Shown here: positions 23,990-35,593 of the stretch, one piece after another
Numbering within the stretch: position 1 is the first letter of the stretch
Layout: each line of letters opens with the position of its first letter
NCBI GenBank assembly: GCA_014529385.2
Contig: CM043952.1
Location: 157,837,057 to 157,901,056 of the forward strand
Direction: 5' to 3'
Origin: Adiantum capillus-veneris
Lineage: Eukaryota > Streptophyta > Polypodiopsida > Polypodiales > Pteridaceae
Length of the DNA: 64,000 bases
Notes under the pieces: generated by a model
What the model was told of the DNA's origin: nothing
Database searches by the model: none
Seen by the model: only the letters and a program-made list of their open reading frames with translations
Translations under genes and position numbers: made by a program

Positions 23990-26338
23990 CTCCAACTGAA
24001 TTCTGAGATGGAACTACCCACTATCCTTCCATTGAACCAGCTTTCGTTTACCCTTTGGCCTGGATGGTGTCTGAGAAGTCCCACTGCCAGCATTCTCCTT
24101 CTGAACGATTCTTTAAATGGCCTCCTGCTCAAGCTGATCTTGCCTTTTTGTGGTCATCTCCACTTCATAAGGCGTAAGGGAATGATAGGTTTTGGTATCA
24201 GGATCATAGAGCGTGCATCTCCCTTGGTGATCCTAGTCCTGGCCAGCTTGTGACAATGCAAAGCAGTATGGATCCATCCTTCCGGAAGAGGCTGATTGGT
24301 TTTGACCCGAGCTTCAAAAAGAATCTCAGCCATCTCTCTATATTGTGGTGCTAGGCCTTCCTTAGCTGCAATATCCTTTTCAGGCAGTTTAGAGGACTCA
24401 ACAGTAAGTTGCAGCAACTGATTGGTGATCTTGGTCAGGCCTTTGATCTGAATCTTCCACTGACCCATACACAACTATATCTTCTGCATCTTCTCTTTCA
24501 GCTCGTGAATATCATTAAGTTGGAGAGCATCATTGAACAGTGTTTGCCAAGTCTTCCATTCCACTGTCGATCGTTCATAAAAATCCAGGAGCTCATCAAT
24601 AATCTTGAAATATGTAAGGCGATCGGCTCGTTCTGGATGTTGAGGGTAAAGTGCTATAAAAAATCTTGGCAATTATGTCTCTCTTGCTGGGAAGGCATAC
24701 AAGAGAATTGGAGAATCAGGCACAAATTCTAAGAAATTGAGAATAACCTCGTTCTCTTGGTGCATCATTTTTCTGGTTATTCTGACCAGCTGAAACAGTT
24801 TGCGGAGAGCAGTTGTCTATTCTCGGACTCACATTCTAGTCTAAGGTCCTTTACTAGTGGCTGTCTGATCTTCGAGAATGGTCCGCACTCTTTGATCCAA
24901 GACTCCTCTAGCAATTTGCATCTGCACCAAAACCTCTTTCAACTGTTCCCTAACATCCTTCATACATTTGTAGGTTGGTTTGTTTCCTAGCAGAAGTTCT
25001 AATTCAAGAGCGAGAGAGCGACAATCTGCAGTAGACTGTCTTTGCAAATGTGGATTGGTCACTCTCTCTTCAGCAGTGATTATCCATTCACGGACCCTTT
25101 CGAGCAGAGCTGGACTATGCTGGGATACGCAGGTAAATGACAAGTTTCTTGATTATGAAAAGCCACTGATTTCCAGTGCTCCACCATTTCTCTGGCCCCG
25201 ACATATAGTCTCTGAAAACGTTCCAGATCAGATAGGAGACCATCATCCTCCAGATATTATCTGGTTATGGGAGCCTGCTAACGTCTCAATCGCCTGTTAA
25301 GGGTGATAAGCTGTAGGGAATTTTGCTGATCAGCCGGTCCCTCATCCTTAACTTTTCTTTTCCCTTTAGCCTCCCTACTGAGTTGGGACTGATTTGCTGG
25401 TTGATTCCCAGTGCGACTGGGTCATTGTTCTTCTGACTACTGATTACCCGACTTCTGCCCTTCATTCTGGCCTGGCTGGTCTGGCTGGTCTGTTTGTGAT
25501 TGACCTCCTTCAGTTGTCCCTATGCCACCAGTACCCGATCTTGGAGGTGGAGATGGAGGTGAGGCATCATCATCATCATTAGTATGCCCTTCGTCTTGGT
25601 CATCCTCCTCCTTATCTACTCCTTCTTCCTTATCCTCTTCTTCTTCCTTCTCTTCTTCTGCTTCATCCAGGGAATTCTACTGCTCAATATAATCCAAGAT
25701 TCCTTGATTTGTCAGAGCACTATTATATTCAGCCACTTTGTCCTGCAAGTCACTCTGCATAGTCTCCATAAGAGACTTCAAGTTCTCCAGATCAAAGACA
25801 GCGTTGCCTGCTGGATTTAAAATTTCAATCAGGCTATTATAAATATATATTTCAGTGAGAGAAGCCTTCAGAGCTGTATGGTGAAGTATCTATGAGTTGA
25901 AGTCAACTCTCTTCATTTTCAGCATCGTTTGAGCCCGATCTGCAGCTCTCTGTGCTTCATTCCTTTCTTCCTTCACAATATGCATATCAGACTCCGCCTT
26001 AGCTAACTTACTTTTCAATAGCTCAATAGCCCTGTCTCAATGAGCTTCAAGTAGCCTATGGTGCAGATTCTGATCATCTCGTGCTGTCTTCAGTTTATAA
26101 ATCTGATCTTCACCTCACTTCAAGTCAGCTTTAGCCTTATTCAGTTCTTCTTCTGACCTTGCAGCATCCAGCATTTGTCCCATACAGTTGACAATAGTGT
26201 TCTATGAAGACTGGATGAGGACTGAACATCCATCATTGACTGTGGCTGGGTCAGAATCAGTGGGCTCATACATTATAATCGGAGCCATATAGGGTAAGGC
26301 TGCATAATCATCTTTTTGGACGAAGAGACGCCCTTTCA
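23990..26338 (-). pseudogene. Gypsy-3 3' ORF, C-terminal half: coiled coil and acidic linker
   Basis: This minus-strand continuation of the ORF at 31104-32894 lies below the copia-B insertion. It reads KGRLFVQKDDYAALPYMAPI near 26330. A long heptad-rich coiled coil covers about 25900-26130 (DRAIELLKSKLAKAESDMHI, KEERNEAQRAADRAQ). A strongly acidic Glu/Asp linker lies near 25580-25680. Further helical pieces sit at 24841-25143, 24475-24672 and 24154-24474 (ARGVLDQRVRTILEDQTATS, LTKITNQLLQLTVESSKL). Stops and frame changes break it. Function is unknown. The amphipathic helices suggest an oligomerising structural protein. Confidence 0.6.
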
Positions 26339-26960
26339 TGTTAAGTATGGAGCTTGATTTACCCTTGTAATTTTCTGTGGTAAATACGCACATTTGTAAG
26401 GCCCCCATTATGAGGAGAAGCCATCGTGCGTGAAGGAAAATCACTCACCGGAAACCAAAATTTTCATGGACAAGAATCAGGGGCAACTTTAAAGGCCTCG
26501 GGGGCGGAGGCCCCCGAGACTTTTTTTCCGCCGGAATATTCTTTTTCGTCGGAATATTATGGCCGGACGGCGGCCGGAAAGTGGTCGGAAAACAACCGGT
26601 CGGTTGGCCGGTGGCCGATAGTCAATGGCCGATGGCCGGTGGCCGAATTCAAAAGCGGACTTGTCTTCTCAAGGGCGGCCACACATGGGCGGATTGGAGG
26701 GTCCGATTTGGACTTATTTGCACAAGGGCAGCTACACATGGCTGTCTCTCATAAGAGAGGGCAGCCCTTTTGGCCTATAAAAGGAGGCCATTTCTACACA
26801 CATTTCATAGTGTGAAGTTGATGCAACAAGGTGAGTGTGAGGTGGTGAGAGTGAAGCAAAGCGGGAGCTCCATTAAGGGTATAATCCCTTTGTAAACTAC
26901 TTCTTTTTTTGAAGTACTAAAGCCAATGAGTGGCTGCTTTCCCGTGGACGTAGCCCACAT
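26339..26960 (+). repeat. Copia-B 5' LTR, truncated
   Basis: Starts TGTTAAGTATGGAGC and matches 30240 onward up to TAGCCCACAT. It carries GGCCGGTGGCCG-type repeats and a TATA box (TATAAAA, 26776-26782). The match stops at 26960. Confidence 0.92.
26776..26782 (+). promoter_or_regulatory. TATA box in the copia-B 5' LTR
   Basis: TATAAAAGGAGG lies in an LTR. The twin box is at 30739-30745 in the 3' LTR. Confidence 0.65.
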
Positions 26961-26984
26961 GGATTGTTGGTAGTCACGCACAAA

Positions 26985-29900
26985 GTCAGTTCTTGAATGT
27001 TGGAACTGCGGCAAGAAGGGCCACGTCAAGAAGGATTGCTGGTCCAAGAAGAAGAAGGAGATAGAGTCTCAAGACAACAAGCCAACATCGGAGGCCAATG
27101 TGGCAGGTAAAGTAGAGCAAGATGCTCTAATTCTCTCATTAGACAATGTGTCTAATTCCTAGATAGTAGATTCCGGGGCTTCATTCCATGCGACACCACA
27201 CAAGCAACATTTCCAAGACTACACCAAAAGTAATTTTGGGTATGTATACTTGGGAGATGATGAAGCTTGTGAGATTGTCGGCAAAGGTACAGTTTCTGTC
27301 AAAACTGCTAACGGAAATGATTGGAAGCTTAAAGATGTTAGGCATGTTCCTTCTCTTTGCAAAAATTTGATCTCTACAGGACAATTGGACGATGAAGGTC
27401 ACAACATTGCATTCGGAAACAAATGGTGGAAGATCTCAAAGGGATCTTTGGTGGTTGCCAAGGGTGAAAAAGTCGGTACACTTTACTTGTGTACTGTTAG
27501 CACGCAACCTTCAGCTTGTGCAGCAACTACAGAAGTTGACAGTGCGGTGTGGCACTACCGACTTGGGCATATGAGTGCCAAAGGAATGAAAATCCTTCAA
27601 ACAAAGAAGCTTCTACCAGGTTTGAAAGAAGTGGACTTAGAGTTCTGTGAAGATTGTGTTTACGGTAAACAAAAGAGGGTAAAATTTTAAAAATTAGGAA
27701 ATGAAAGAAAAATTAAAAAACTAGAGTTGGTTCATTCTGATGTTTGGGGTCCTGCAAGTACACCATCACTTGGTGGCTCATTGTACTATGTAACATTCAT
27801 AGACGATGCGACTAGAAAAACATGGGTTTATGTCATGAAGAATAAATCGGATGTATTTTCCATATTTCAAAGATGGAAAGCCTTTGTGGAGAATGAAACA
27901 GGTACCAAGGTTAAATGCCTCAGATCCGACAATGGAGCGAATATTGCAGCCAAGCTTTTGAAAGCTTTTGTGCTAGCAATGGCATTCGGAGGCAAAGAAC
28001 AACCCCAAGGAAACCTCAACAAAATGGGATTTCGGAAAGGATGAACAGGACAATCATGGAACGAGCACGAAGCATGCGGCTACATGCAGGCCTACCGCTT
28101 GAGCTTTGGGCGGAAGCTGTAAGTACGTCTGTGTACTTAATCAATCGGTCACCCTCAATGACATTGTATGGGGGAGTTCCAAAAGAGGCATGGACAGGTA
28201 AACCGGTGAATTATGCATTTTTCAAAGTGTTTGGGTGTGAGGCTTTCATGCACATAGATAGAAGCCCAAGATCAAAGCTAAATGCAAAGTCCAAAAAGTG
28301 TTTCTTCATTGGCTATGGAGAAGGAGACTTTGGGTATCGCCTATGGAATCCTGAAGATGGTAAAATCTTAAGGAGTAGGGATGTAATTTTTAACGAACAA
28401 AATATGTACAAAGATTACTTGGAAAGAAAACAAACAAAAGAAACAGGTGATGAGTACATGGAGCTTGAGGACGGTGAAGACTCAAGGACTACAAACGGTG
28501 ACAATGTGCAACAACGTCAACCAAATGAGGAGCCTCAACCTATTCCCCCAAGATCTACAAGAGCAAGTAGACCTCCAGAAAGGTTTGTTCCTTCCTTCAA
28601 CCATCTCTTGATCTCAGATTCTGGAGAGGCGGAATCATATGAAGAAGCTATGCAACATGAATCCAAAGAAGAATGGACGAAGAGCATGCAAGTGGAGATG
28701 GACTCACTACATCACAACCAAACATGGGAGTTGGTTGAGTTGCCTAAAGGTAAGCGGGCACTTCAAAACAAATGGGTGTACAAGCTAAAGGAAGAAGAAG
28801 GTGGGAAGAAAAGGTACAAGTCTAGGCTTGTGGTAAAAGGTTTTTCTCAAAAGAAAGGTATTGACTTCAATGAAATATTTTCTCCTGTTGTAAAAATGAA
28901 CTCAATTAGGCTTGTCTTAAGCCTTGTGGCTGCTCATGATCTAAATCTCGAGCAAATGGATGTAAATACGGCATTCCCTCACGGTGACTTAGAGGAGGAA
29001 ATCTACATGCTTCAACCAAAGGGGTATGAAGTAAAAGGTAAGGAGAAAATGGTTTGCAGATTAAAGAAGAGCTTGTATGGTTTAAAGCAAGCATCAAGAC
29101 AATGGTACTTGAAGTTTGATCGATGGATGTTGGATCATGGATTCACAAGATGCAACTCGGATCACTGCGTCTACACGGAGAATTTGGGAGATGGGAAATT
29201 CATCATCCTAATGTTGTATGTTGATGACATGTTGATTGCAAGTGCTAACATGCAGGACATCAAAGACCTAAAAGAGGAGCTGTCCAAATCTTTTTCAATG
29301 AAAGATTTAGGTGTTGCAAAGAGGATACTTGGTATGAAAATATCAAGGGACAGGACGAAGAAGACAATAAAGCTATCTCAAGAAGATTACATCAAGAAGG
29401 TACTAGAAAGGTTTGCAATGCAAAATGCAAAACCAGTTTCTACACCTTTGGCTGGTCATTTTAAACTAACGAAGGATATGTGTCCAAAGACACAAGAGGA
29501 GATAGCCTATATGTATAAAGTTCCATATGCTATAGCAGTAGGTTCTCTAATGTATGCTATGGTCTGGACAAGGCCAGACATTGCACATGTAGTGGGAGTT
29601 GTGAGTAGGTTCATGGACAACCCAGGTAAAGAGCATTGGCAAGCTGTGAAGTGGATACTTAGGTATCTAAAAGGGACAACAACAAATGCTTTGTATTTTG
29701 GAGGAACTGATATTTTTCTAGAAGGGTATGCTGATGCACATATGGCAGGTGACAAAGATACTCGAAGGAGCACTACTGGCTATGTGTTCACGGTTGGAGG
29801 CACAGCAGTAAGCTGGGCTTCAAAGCTGCAGAAAGTGGTTTCACTTTCTACCACGGAAGCAGAGTATGTAGCAATGACGGATGCAAGCAAAGAAATTCTC

Positions 29901-30179
29901 TGTCTTCACAGATTCTTAGAAGAGCTTGGATTCAAACAAGACAATTGTGTCTTGTACAGTGATAGCCAAAGCGCTATCCATCTTGCGAAGAACTCAGCCT
30001 TTCATTCAAGGACAAAGCACATTGAGGTGACATATCACTTCATACGCACTCTTTTGGAAGAGGGACAACTAAAGCTAGGAAAGGTGCATACAAGTGAAAA
30101 TCCTGCAGACATGTTTACAAAGGTGGTCAACAAGGAGAAGTTGAGCTTTTGCTCATCTTCAATCGGCATTCAAGGATAA
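26985..30179 (+). pseudogene. Copia-B polyprotein: zinc knuckle to RNase H, near intact
   Basis: The frame opens in a CCHC knuckle (CWNCGKKGHVKKDC, about 26999). A TAG near 27161 stands where Trp usually precedes the protease motif IVDSGASFHATP. Integrase has the H-H/C-C finger (HYRLGHMS, CEDCVYGKQKR), a TAA near 27688, VHSDVWGP, the catalytic SDNGAN, and after a one-base frame change at about 27930-28030 the sequence PRKPQQNGISERMNRTI. RT is intact with LYVDDMLIAS at about 29214. RNase H ends with TKHIEVTYHFIRTLLEEGQL and ADMFTKVV. From 28030 to the stop at 30179 there is no lesion. The 5' deletion leaves no normal start. Confidence 0.95.
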
Positions 30180-30239
30180 GAAGCCAGAATGGAAAGCAGT
30201 CAATGGTTTGGTTTGGAGATCAGTCTCCAAGTGGGAGAT

Positions 30240-30945
30240 TGTTAAGTATGGAGCCTGATTTAACCTTGTAATTTTCTTTGGTAAAAGCGCACATTTGTAA
30301 GGCCCCCATTATGAGGAGAAGCCATCGTGCGTGAAGGAAAATCACTCACCGGAAACCAAAATTTTCACGGACAAGAATCAGGGGCAACTTTAAAGGCCTT
30401 GGGGACGGAGGCCCCCGAGACTTTTTTTTTCGTCGGAATATTCTTTTTCGCCGGAATATTATGGCCGGACGGCGGCCGAAAAGTGGTCGGAAAACAACCG
30501 GTCGGTTAGCCCGTGGCCGATAGTCAATGGTCGATGGCCGGTGGTCGGAAGTCAATGGCCGGTGGCCGGTGGTCGGAAGTCAATTCAATGGTCGGTGGCC
30601 GTTGGCTGAATTCAAAAGCGGACTTGTCTTCTCAAGGGCGGCCACACATGGGCGGATTGGAGGGTCCGATTTGGACTTATTCGCACAAGGGCGGCTACAC
30701 ATGGCTGTCTCTCATAAGAGAGGGCAACCCTTTTGGCCTATAAAAGGAGGCCATTTCTACACACATTTCATAGTGTGAAGTTGATGCAACAAGGTGAGTG
30801 TGAGGTGGTGAGAGTGAAGCAAGGCGGGAGCTCCATTAAGGGTATAATCCCTTTGTAAACTACTTCTTTTTTTGAAGTACTAAAGCCAATGAGTGGCTGC
30901 TTTCCCATGGACGTAGCCCACATTGGGTGAACCACGTATATCATG

Positions 30946-31014
<69 letters not shown>

Positions 31015-31098
31015 CTATAATCTCGTGTATATAAATCTGTCTCTCTCCATTAAGTAATCTACTCAATTATCTATTTAGCTACGTCTTATTTCCTAACA
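30240..31098 (+). repeat. Copia-B 3' LTR, 859 bp
   Basis: Begins TGTTAAGTATGG after the purine tract CCAAGTGGGAGAT and ends TTTCCTAACA, followed by the TTTCA target copy. Relative to the 5' LTR it has an expanded GTCAATGGCCGGTGG-type block near 30530-30600. It holds a TATA box at 30739-30745 and a (CT)n tract at 30950-31010. Confidence 0.93.
30950..31010. repeat. (CT)n microsatellite in the copia-B 3' LTR
   Basis: A pure CT tract of about 60 nt. The 5' LTR is truncated before the equivalent position. Confidence 0.97.
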
Positions 31099-31103
31099 TT
31101 TCA

Positions 31104-32894
31104 GTGGATGGGTATGTCCTTCTTTACCAGGTGCAAAGCTTCTTGATTATTTGGGATGGAGACACCACCGAGTAGGGTTGGAGATGCTGGACCTTTGCCT
31201 TTGTCCAGTTGACCTTTACCCTTGTCCAGTTTTTCTTTGTCCACAGCCGACTATTCTGCTACCTTCTCAGAAGTCGTTGCTTTTGCCCGATCTTTGCCAG
31301 TACCAATAGCAATTGTAATCTGTCCTACTGACTGGTTGACTTCAATGCTCTGAGCTGGTTTTTTGTCAACTTGGCTAACTATAGCCTTTTTAGTGGTCAC
31401 GGTTTTGACTTGACTCTCTATCTGCTTCAAAAAATCACTGCTCTTCGTCAATGTCATCTTCGGTTTCTTTGAACTGCCAGCCTAATCTTGGGTGGACTTC
31501 CTTTTCACACCAGTTGGAGTGGTCTGATTGTCTGTGGCTTCTTCATCTGAAGAAAAATCAATATTCTTGGATTCTAGAACTGGCTTCTCACTCCAAGCTA
31601 TTCTTACCTGGCCATGAGCATCTAGAGCAGTGGCCCAATATAAAAATTGCCAAACATACCAAGCTTTAAAAACACTCTAAGACTTTAACTTGGCAGTTTG
31701 TTGAAGCACGTTGTGTGACAAGATCTGACAAAGGTTGATAGAGACCTTTGAATCTAATGTCTTGGCCAACAGGATAGCAAAAAATTTCTCGGACACATAT
31801 GTTGGATTATTTTTAAGACTCACTGCTTCATCTACAAACCTGTAAGCAGTAGAAGCCTCCAACCCTGCCACTGGAATCCCTTGACTAATGGCTTTTCTTT
31901 TGTGCTTAGCAGCTTCATCCTCCTTTAGGACTATACTGATCTGTTGTGGGGTTGCCACAGACGGCTTGGGCTCATTTGGCATCCAAAATGCAAAAGCAAT
32001 ATCTTCTACTGTAGCAGACACTTTTTTACCATACACCATAGCACTGCCATCTTGAGCATTGAAAGAATCAAGAACCTGCTTTATGATGGCCACGTCGAAA
32101 GAGATTCGTGTAGCTTGCAAAACTACCCGTAGATCCCATAGTTGTGGCAAAGCCATAGCTTGGTCGATGAACACGTAGCACTGAATCTTGCTATAAGGAA
32201 TGATGGGAAGGCTTGCCTTTGCAGTAGTGACAATGGCTTGGGTTTCATCAAGGGATTCCTGCATCTTGTCTGAACGCTTCTTCCTACCCATACACTGTGA
32301 AGATGACAAAACAAGTGAGGAAGAGGAAGACTTACTTGATGCTTCAAAGTCATACCCAGGTGTTGCTGGCAAAGCTAGTCGACAGTCGACTGTCTCCTCA
32401 GAAGACGAAGTCTGCGGCTGTAGTGAAGATACCTCAGAGCTTGGCGATGGCAATTGAACAACGGGAGGAAATCATCGCACAGGAGATTTGTGAGGAAAAA
32501 TGTCAACTCTCCTTACTGTTATACTCGTTCGTGCCATAAAAGCTCCACCACTTGCCGCTCCTGGACTTGTGTGCATCGCTACTATCATGGCGGACATGCA
32601 TTGGACAAGACTTATACCCATCCTTGAAATGATTACTATTGGTGTGCCATCTGACCGTTGGGCGCTTAAAATTTTAAAAGTGTGTTCCCACTGATACTGG
32701 ACTGGTTCCCAGTCTGGCTTTATCACACTAGTACAGATCCTGGGATCAGTCTGGTTTGGTCCTACTGGCACTGGTTCTGAAACTAGAACTGGTTGCACAT
32801 GAAAAAGCCCAAAAATATCTGATTTTGGTATCTCTTGATCTTCAATTCCTAATTCCCTAGTACCTTGTTTAGTAGAGCTTGATCTTCGCACCAT
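31104..32894 (-). pseudogene. Gypsy-3 3' ORF, N-terminal half, unknown function
   Basis: On the minus strand one frame runs from 32894 downward with single stops at 32472, 31677 and 31251. The N-terminal part is TKQGTRELGIEDQEIPKSDI. The best-preserved segment is a 258-codon stretch (31677-32453) with a Ser-rich start and a globular centre (KIQCYVFIDQAMALPQLWDL, AMVYGKKVSATVEDIAFAFW). That centre loosely resembles the plant mobile-element domains that precede coiled coils in transposon proteins. A Lys/Thr/Gln-rich linker follows, and the frame enters copia-B at 31098 and resumes at 26338. The total is about 1,300 codons after integrase. I cannot name the family. Confidence 0.6.
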
Positions 32895-33044
32895 TATATA
32901 CTCCCGGCAACAATAATCTAGGTAGATCTTTCAGTCTTACTATGCCATTGGAGAAGACCCAGTCTACCTCAAATGGTCCTGCCCAGGCAATCTTCAGGTT
33001 TGGCCTCTTAGGACCCAATCTAGACTGATAGGGAAGCACCAATT
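32869..33044 (-). pseudogene. Gypsy-3 integrase C-terminus (GPY/F module)
   Basis: KLVLPYQSRLGPKRPNLKIA leads into WAGPFEVDWVF, RLKDL and LLPGVYNGAKIKLY. This is the classic end of a Ty3/gypsy integrase. It starts exactly where the copia-A LTR ends at 33045, so the rest of gypsy-3 pol was displaced or lost. The 3' ORF begins in another frame, overlapping its end. Confidence 0.9.
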
Positions 33045-33407
33045 TGTTGGAATTAGGGTTGCTGAGAAACACACACAGTTTGGAGAAGACGAAGGAAACT
33101 CAAGGCACACAATAGAGAGTGTGTTACTTATTGTGCAATGGAAAGATAGATAGCCCTAGAGTGTTGGGTGTATATACAATGCATGGGGGAAAAAACCTCC
33201 TAAAGAGGAAAAAATGCCCCGGCGGTCCTAGTGTGTTCACACACATCACTACCACATGTATATGGTAAGTGTGCAATGGAAAGATAGATAGCCCTAGAGT
33301 GTTGGGTGTATATACAATGCACGGGGTAAAAACCTCCTAAAGAGGGAAAAAATGCCATGGCAGTCCTAGTGTGTTCACACACATCACTAACAAAGGAAAT
33401 GGTAACA
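33045..33407 (-). repeat. Copia-A 3' LTR, inverted copy, with 138-bp internal duplication
   Basis: In minus orientation it starts TGTTACCATTTCC after a G-rich primer tract and ends CCTAATTCCAACA, like 20467-20681. A 138-bp block starting TGTGCAATGG at 33132 repeats at 33270 and runs to the LTR edge, which explains the 363-bp length against 215 bp. Confidence 0.9.
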
Positions 33408-33482
33408 AATCCCCCCTGGAGTGATGCGGTGAATGAGAGCTGGCACATGAGTAAAGGGAACTGCCATTCCCTGAGGACAGGA

Positions 33483-35102
33483 TTAGTCCACAAAGGGGAG
33501 TAAGCCCAAAGCTTTGCGGAAAGCTTCAAGCTTCTCACGAGACAATGCCTTTGTGAAAAGATCTGCAAGGTTGTCCTGTGTTGGCACATAAGCCAAGATG
33601 ATCTCTCCTGCTGAGAGCCTTTCCCTGACATAATGGTAATGCACCTCAATGTGCTTTGTACGAGCATGAAAAATTGGGCTCCTTGCAACTGCCAATGCGC
33701 TCTGACTGTCGGTGTAGATAGTGTTGGCAGTGTCCTATCCAACACCCAAATCAGCCATAAGGCATCTGAGCCATACACACTCAACCATAGCTGTGAAGAC
33801 TGCGCTATACTCAGCCTCACAACTCAAAGTGGCCACAGTAGGTTGCTTCTTTCTCAACCATGATATACATGAACTGCCGAGCATGAAAAAAAAACCACTT
33901 GTGGACACTCGCATGTCAAAACAACCAGCCCAATCTGAGTCCGAAAAAGCATGTAAGTCTCGCGGCAATGATCCCCCCTTGGGATAAAACAAGCCAAGAT
34001 GTAAAGTGCCACTAAGGTAGCGGAAAATCCTCTTGACAGTCTGCCAATGCTTAGACCCTGGGCTATGCATAAATCTGCTGACCTGTGAGACTGCAAATTG
34101 AATATCCAGCCTTGTGTTGCATACATAAATGAGGCAGCCAACAGTAGTTTGATAAAGAGTGACATCAGTAGGATCACCAGCATCATGTAGACTCAACTTC
34201 AAACCTGTTTCCATGGGAGTGGCAATAGGTTTGCAATCCTCAAGTCCAAACTTACATAGCAATGTCTCTATGTAACTTTTCTGACACAAGGCAATACCAC
34301 CATCACACTGCTTAAACTGTATACCCAAGTAATGATGCAACAGCCCCAAATCTTTCATCTTGAAAGTAGCATTCAAATCAGCCTTAAATTCAGCAATATG
34401 TCTCTCATTTGGTCCAGTGATCAGCATATTATCGACATAAAGAACCACAATGAGAAATACATCATCCTCATGCTTTACATACAATGTGCTTTCTATTGGA
34501 CTGTTACAAAAGCCTCATTTAACCAAATGAGTGTCATCTTTCTCATACCAAGCACAAGGAGATTGCTTCAATCCATACAAATCCTTGTTACATTTGCACA
34601 CTTTGTCCTCTTGTCCTTTTATGACAAAACCGCGAGGCTGCGTTACATAAACTTCCTCAAATATGTCACCATTCAAGAAAGCAGTAACAATGTCTGATTG
34701 ATGTACATCCCAACCAAAATGAGCTGCCAATGCACATAGAAAACGCACAGTAGTCATACGACAAGTGGGAGCAAAAGTCTCTTCATAATCTATGCCTTTT
34801 TGTTGTGCATAACCCTTTGCAACAAGTCGAGCCTTATGGCGATCAATCTCACCATCCGGCTTGTGTTTCAACTTGTAAAGCCACTTCGTACCAATGGCCT
34901 TTTTTCCAGGAGGCAAATCACATAAAGTCCATGTGTCATTTTCTATAAGTGCATCATATTTTGATTGCATGGCAGCCATCCAATTTTCTGAATTATGTGC
35001 TTCATCAAAAGACAGAGGCTCCTCAACATCATGTAAGCTAGACACAGCCAAAGCATAACAATCTGATGCATAAGATGCATGGCGAGAGCCTGAAAAGACC
35101 AT
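33483..35102 (-). pseudogene. Copia-A pol fragment, inverted copy (RT and RNase H)
   Basis: The minus strand reads copia RT from DEAHNSENWMAAMQSKYDAL through GTKWLYKLKHKPDGEIDRHK and HQSDIVTAFLNGDIFEEVY. A frame break near 34520 follows, then YVDNMLITG, where the second catalytic Asp of YVDD is Asn. RNase H follows (WAGCFDMRVSTSGF, TKHIEVHYHYVRERLS) and the frame ends at 33483. A stop near 33735 separates two frames. Integrase, protease and gag are absent: homology stops at about 35102, so the copy is 5'-truncated. Confidence 0.93.
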
Positions 35103-35593
35103 ATTAGGTATTTTGGTAAAAATCTCACATTATGGGAATCTCCAAATCGACTAAATTCATGTAATTTGGGAATTTTCCACTTAAAGTGGGAAAAACTGAG
35201 GTGTGTGGTTAGTAAATAAAGTGAAAATCTCATAGGATTGTGGTGTTGATAAACACCAAAAGTCAAGAGGATGTACAACACATGGATTTGAATAATAACT
35301 ACGAATTACATTAAAAAAAGGAAGATACAAAAAAGATTTTGTTTACAAATTGACTAGTATAGTCACAATAGAAGCTCCACATAATTCTACTCCACATTTG
35401 ATACCATATCTGAACTTTGATCCAAGTGTGGTTGATGTGCACGAGTGAGGCCTTCTTTGGCTTTTAGAGCATGCCTTTCTGGAATCTTTATTCTAGAAAA
35501 TGGTCCTTCTTTGTTGGGTCTCCAGGACCAAACAATTACATCTACAGTTTTCCACACATGTGGGTCCTTATAGTTGACAGCCCAATAACCCTT
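35103..35593. other. No gene seen
   Basis: AT-rich sequence between the copia-A truncation point and the end of the next gene. It may include the 3' untranslated part of that minus-strand gene. I see no repeat partner within the window. Confidence 0.5.

Larger units (their letters stand above)
26339..31098 (+). mobile_element. Copia-B, Ty1/copia element inserted in gypsy-3, with deletion of the gag N-terminal part
   Basis: Target duplication TTTCA flanks it at 26334-26338 and 31099-31103, which fixes both ends. The 3' LTR is complete (859 bp). The 5' LTR stops after 622 bp and is joined directly to the gag zinc knuckle, so the LTR end, the primer site and most of gag are missing. Pol order is protease, integrase, RT, RNase H, which is diagnostic of Ty1/copia. 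The sequence style is that of the Tnt1/Tork group. The insertion splits the gypsy-3 3' ORF, whose minus-strand reading continues on both sides. Confidence 0.94.

Noticed and set aside
23774-23995. A repeated 73-codon minus-strand frame with twofold GRLISVCV repeats
   Set aside because: It lies in the decayed C-terminal end of the gypsy-3 3' ORF. The twofold repeat is a short local duplication, and I could not link it to a separate gene.
26426-26815. A 129-codon plus-strand frame with Gly/Arg-rich content, similar to frames at 30327-30778
   Set aside because: It lies inside the copia-B LTR and is repeated in the other LTR. The GGCCGGTGGCCG repeats generate the composition.
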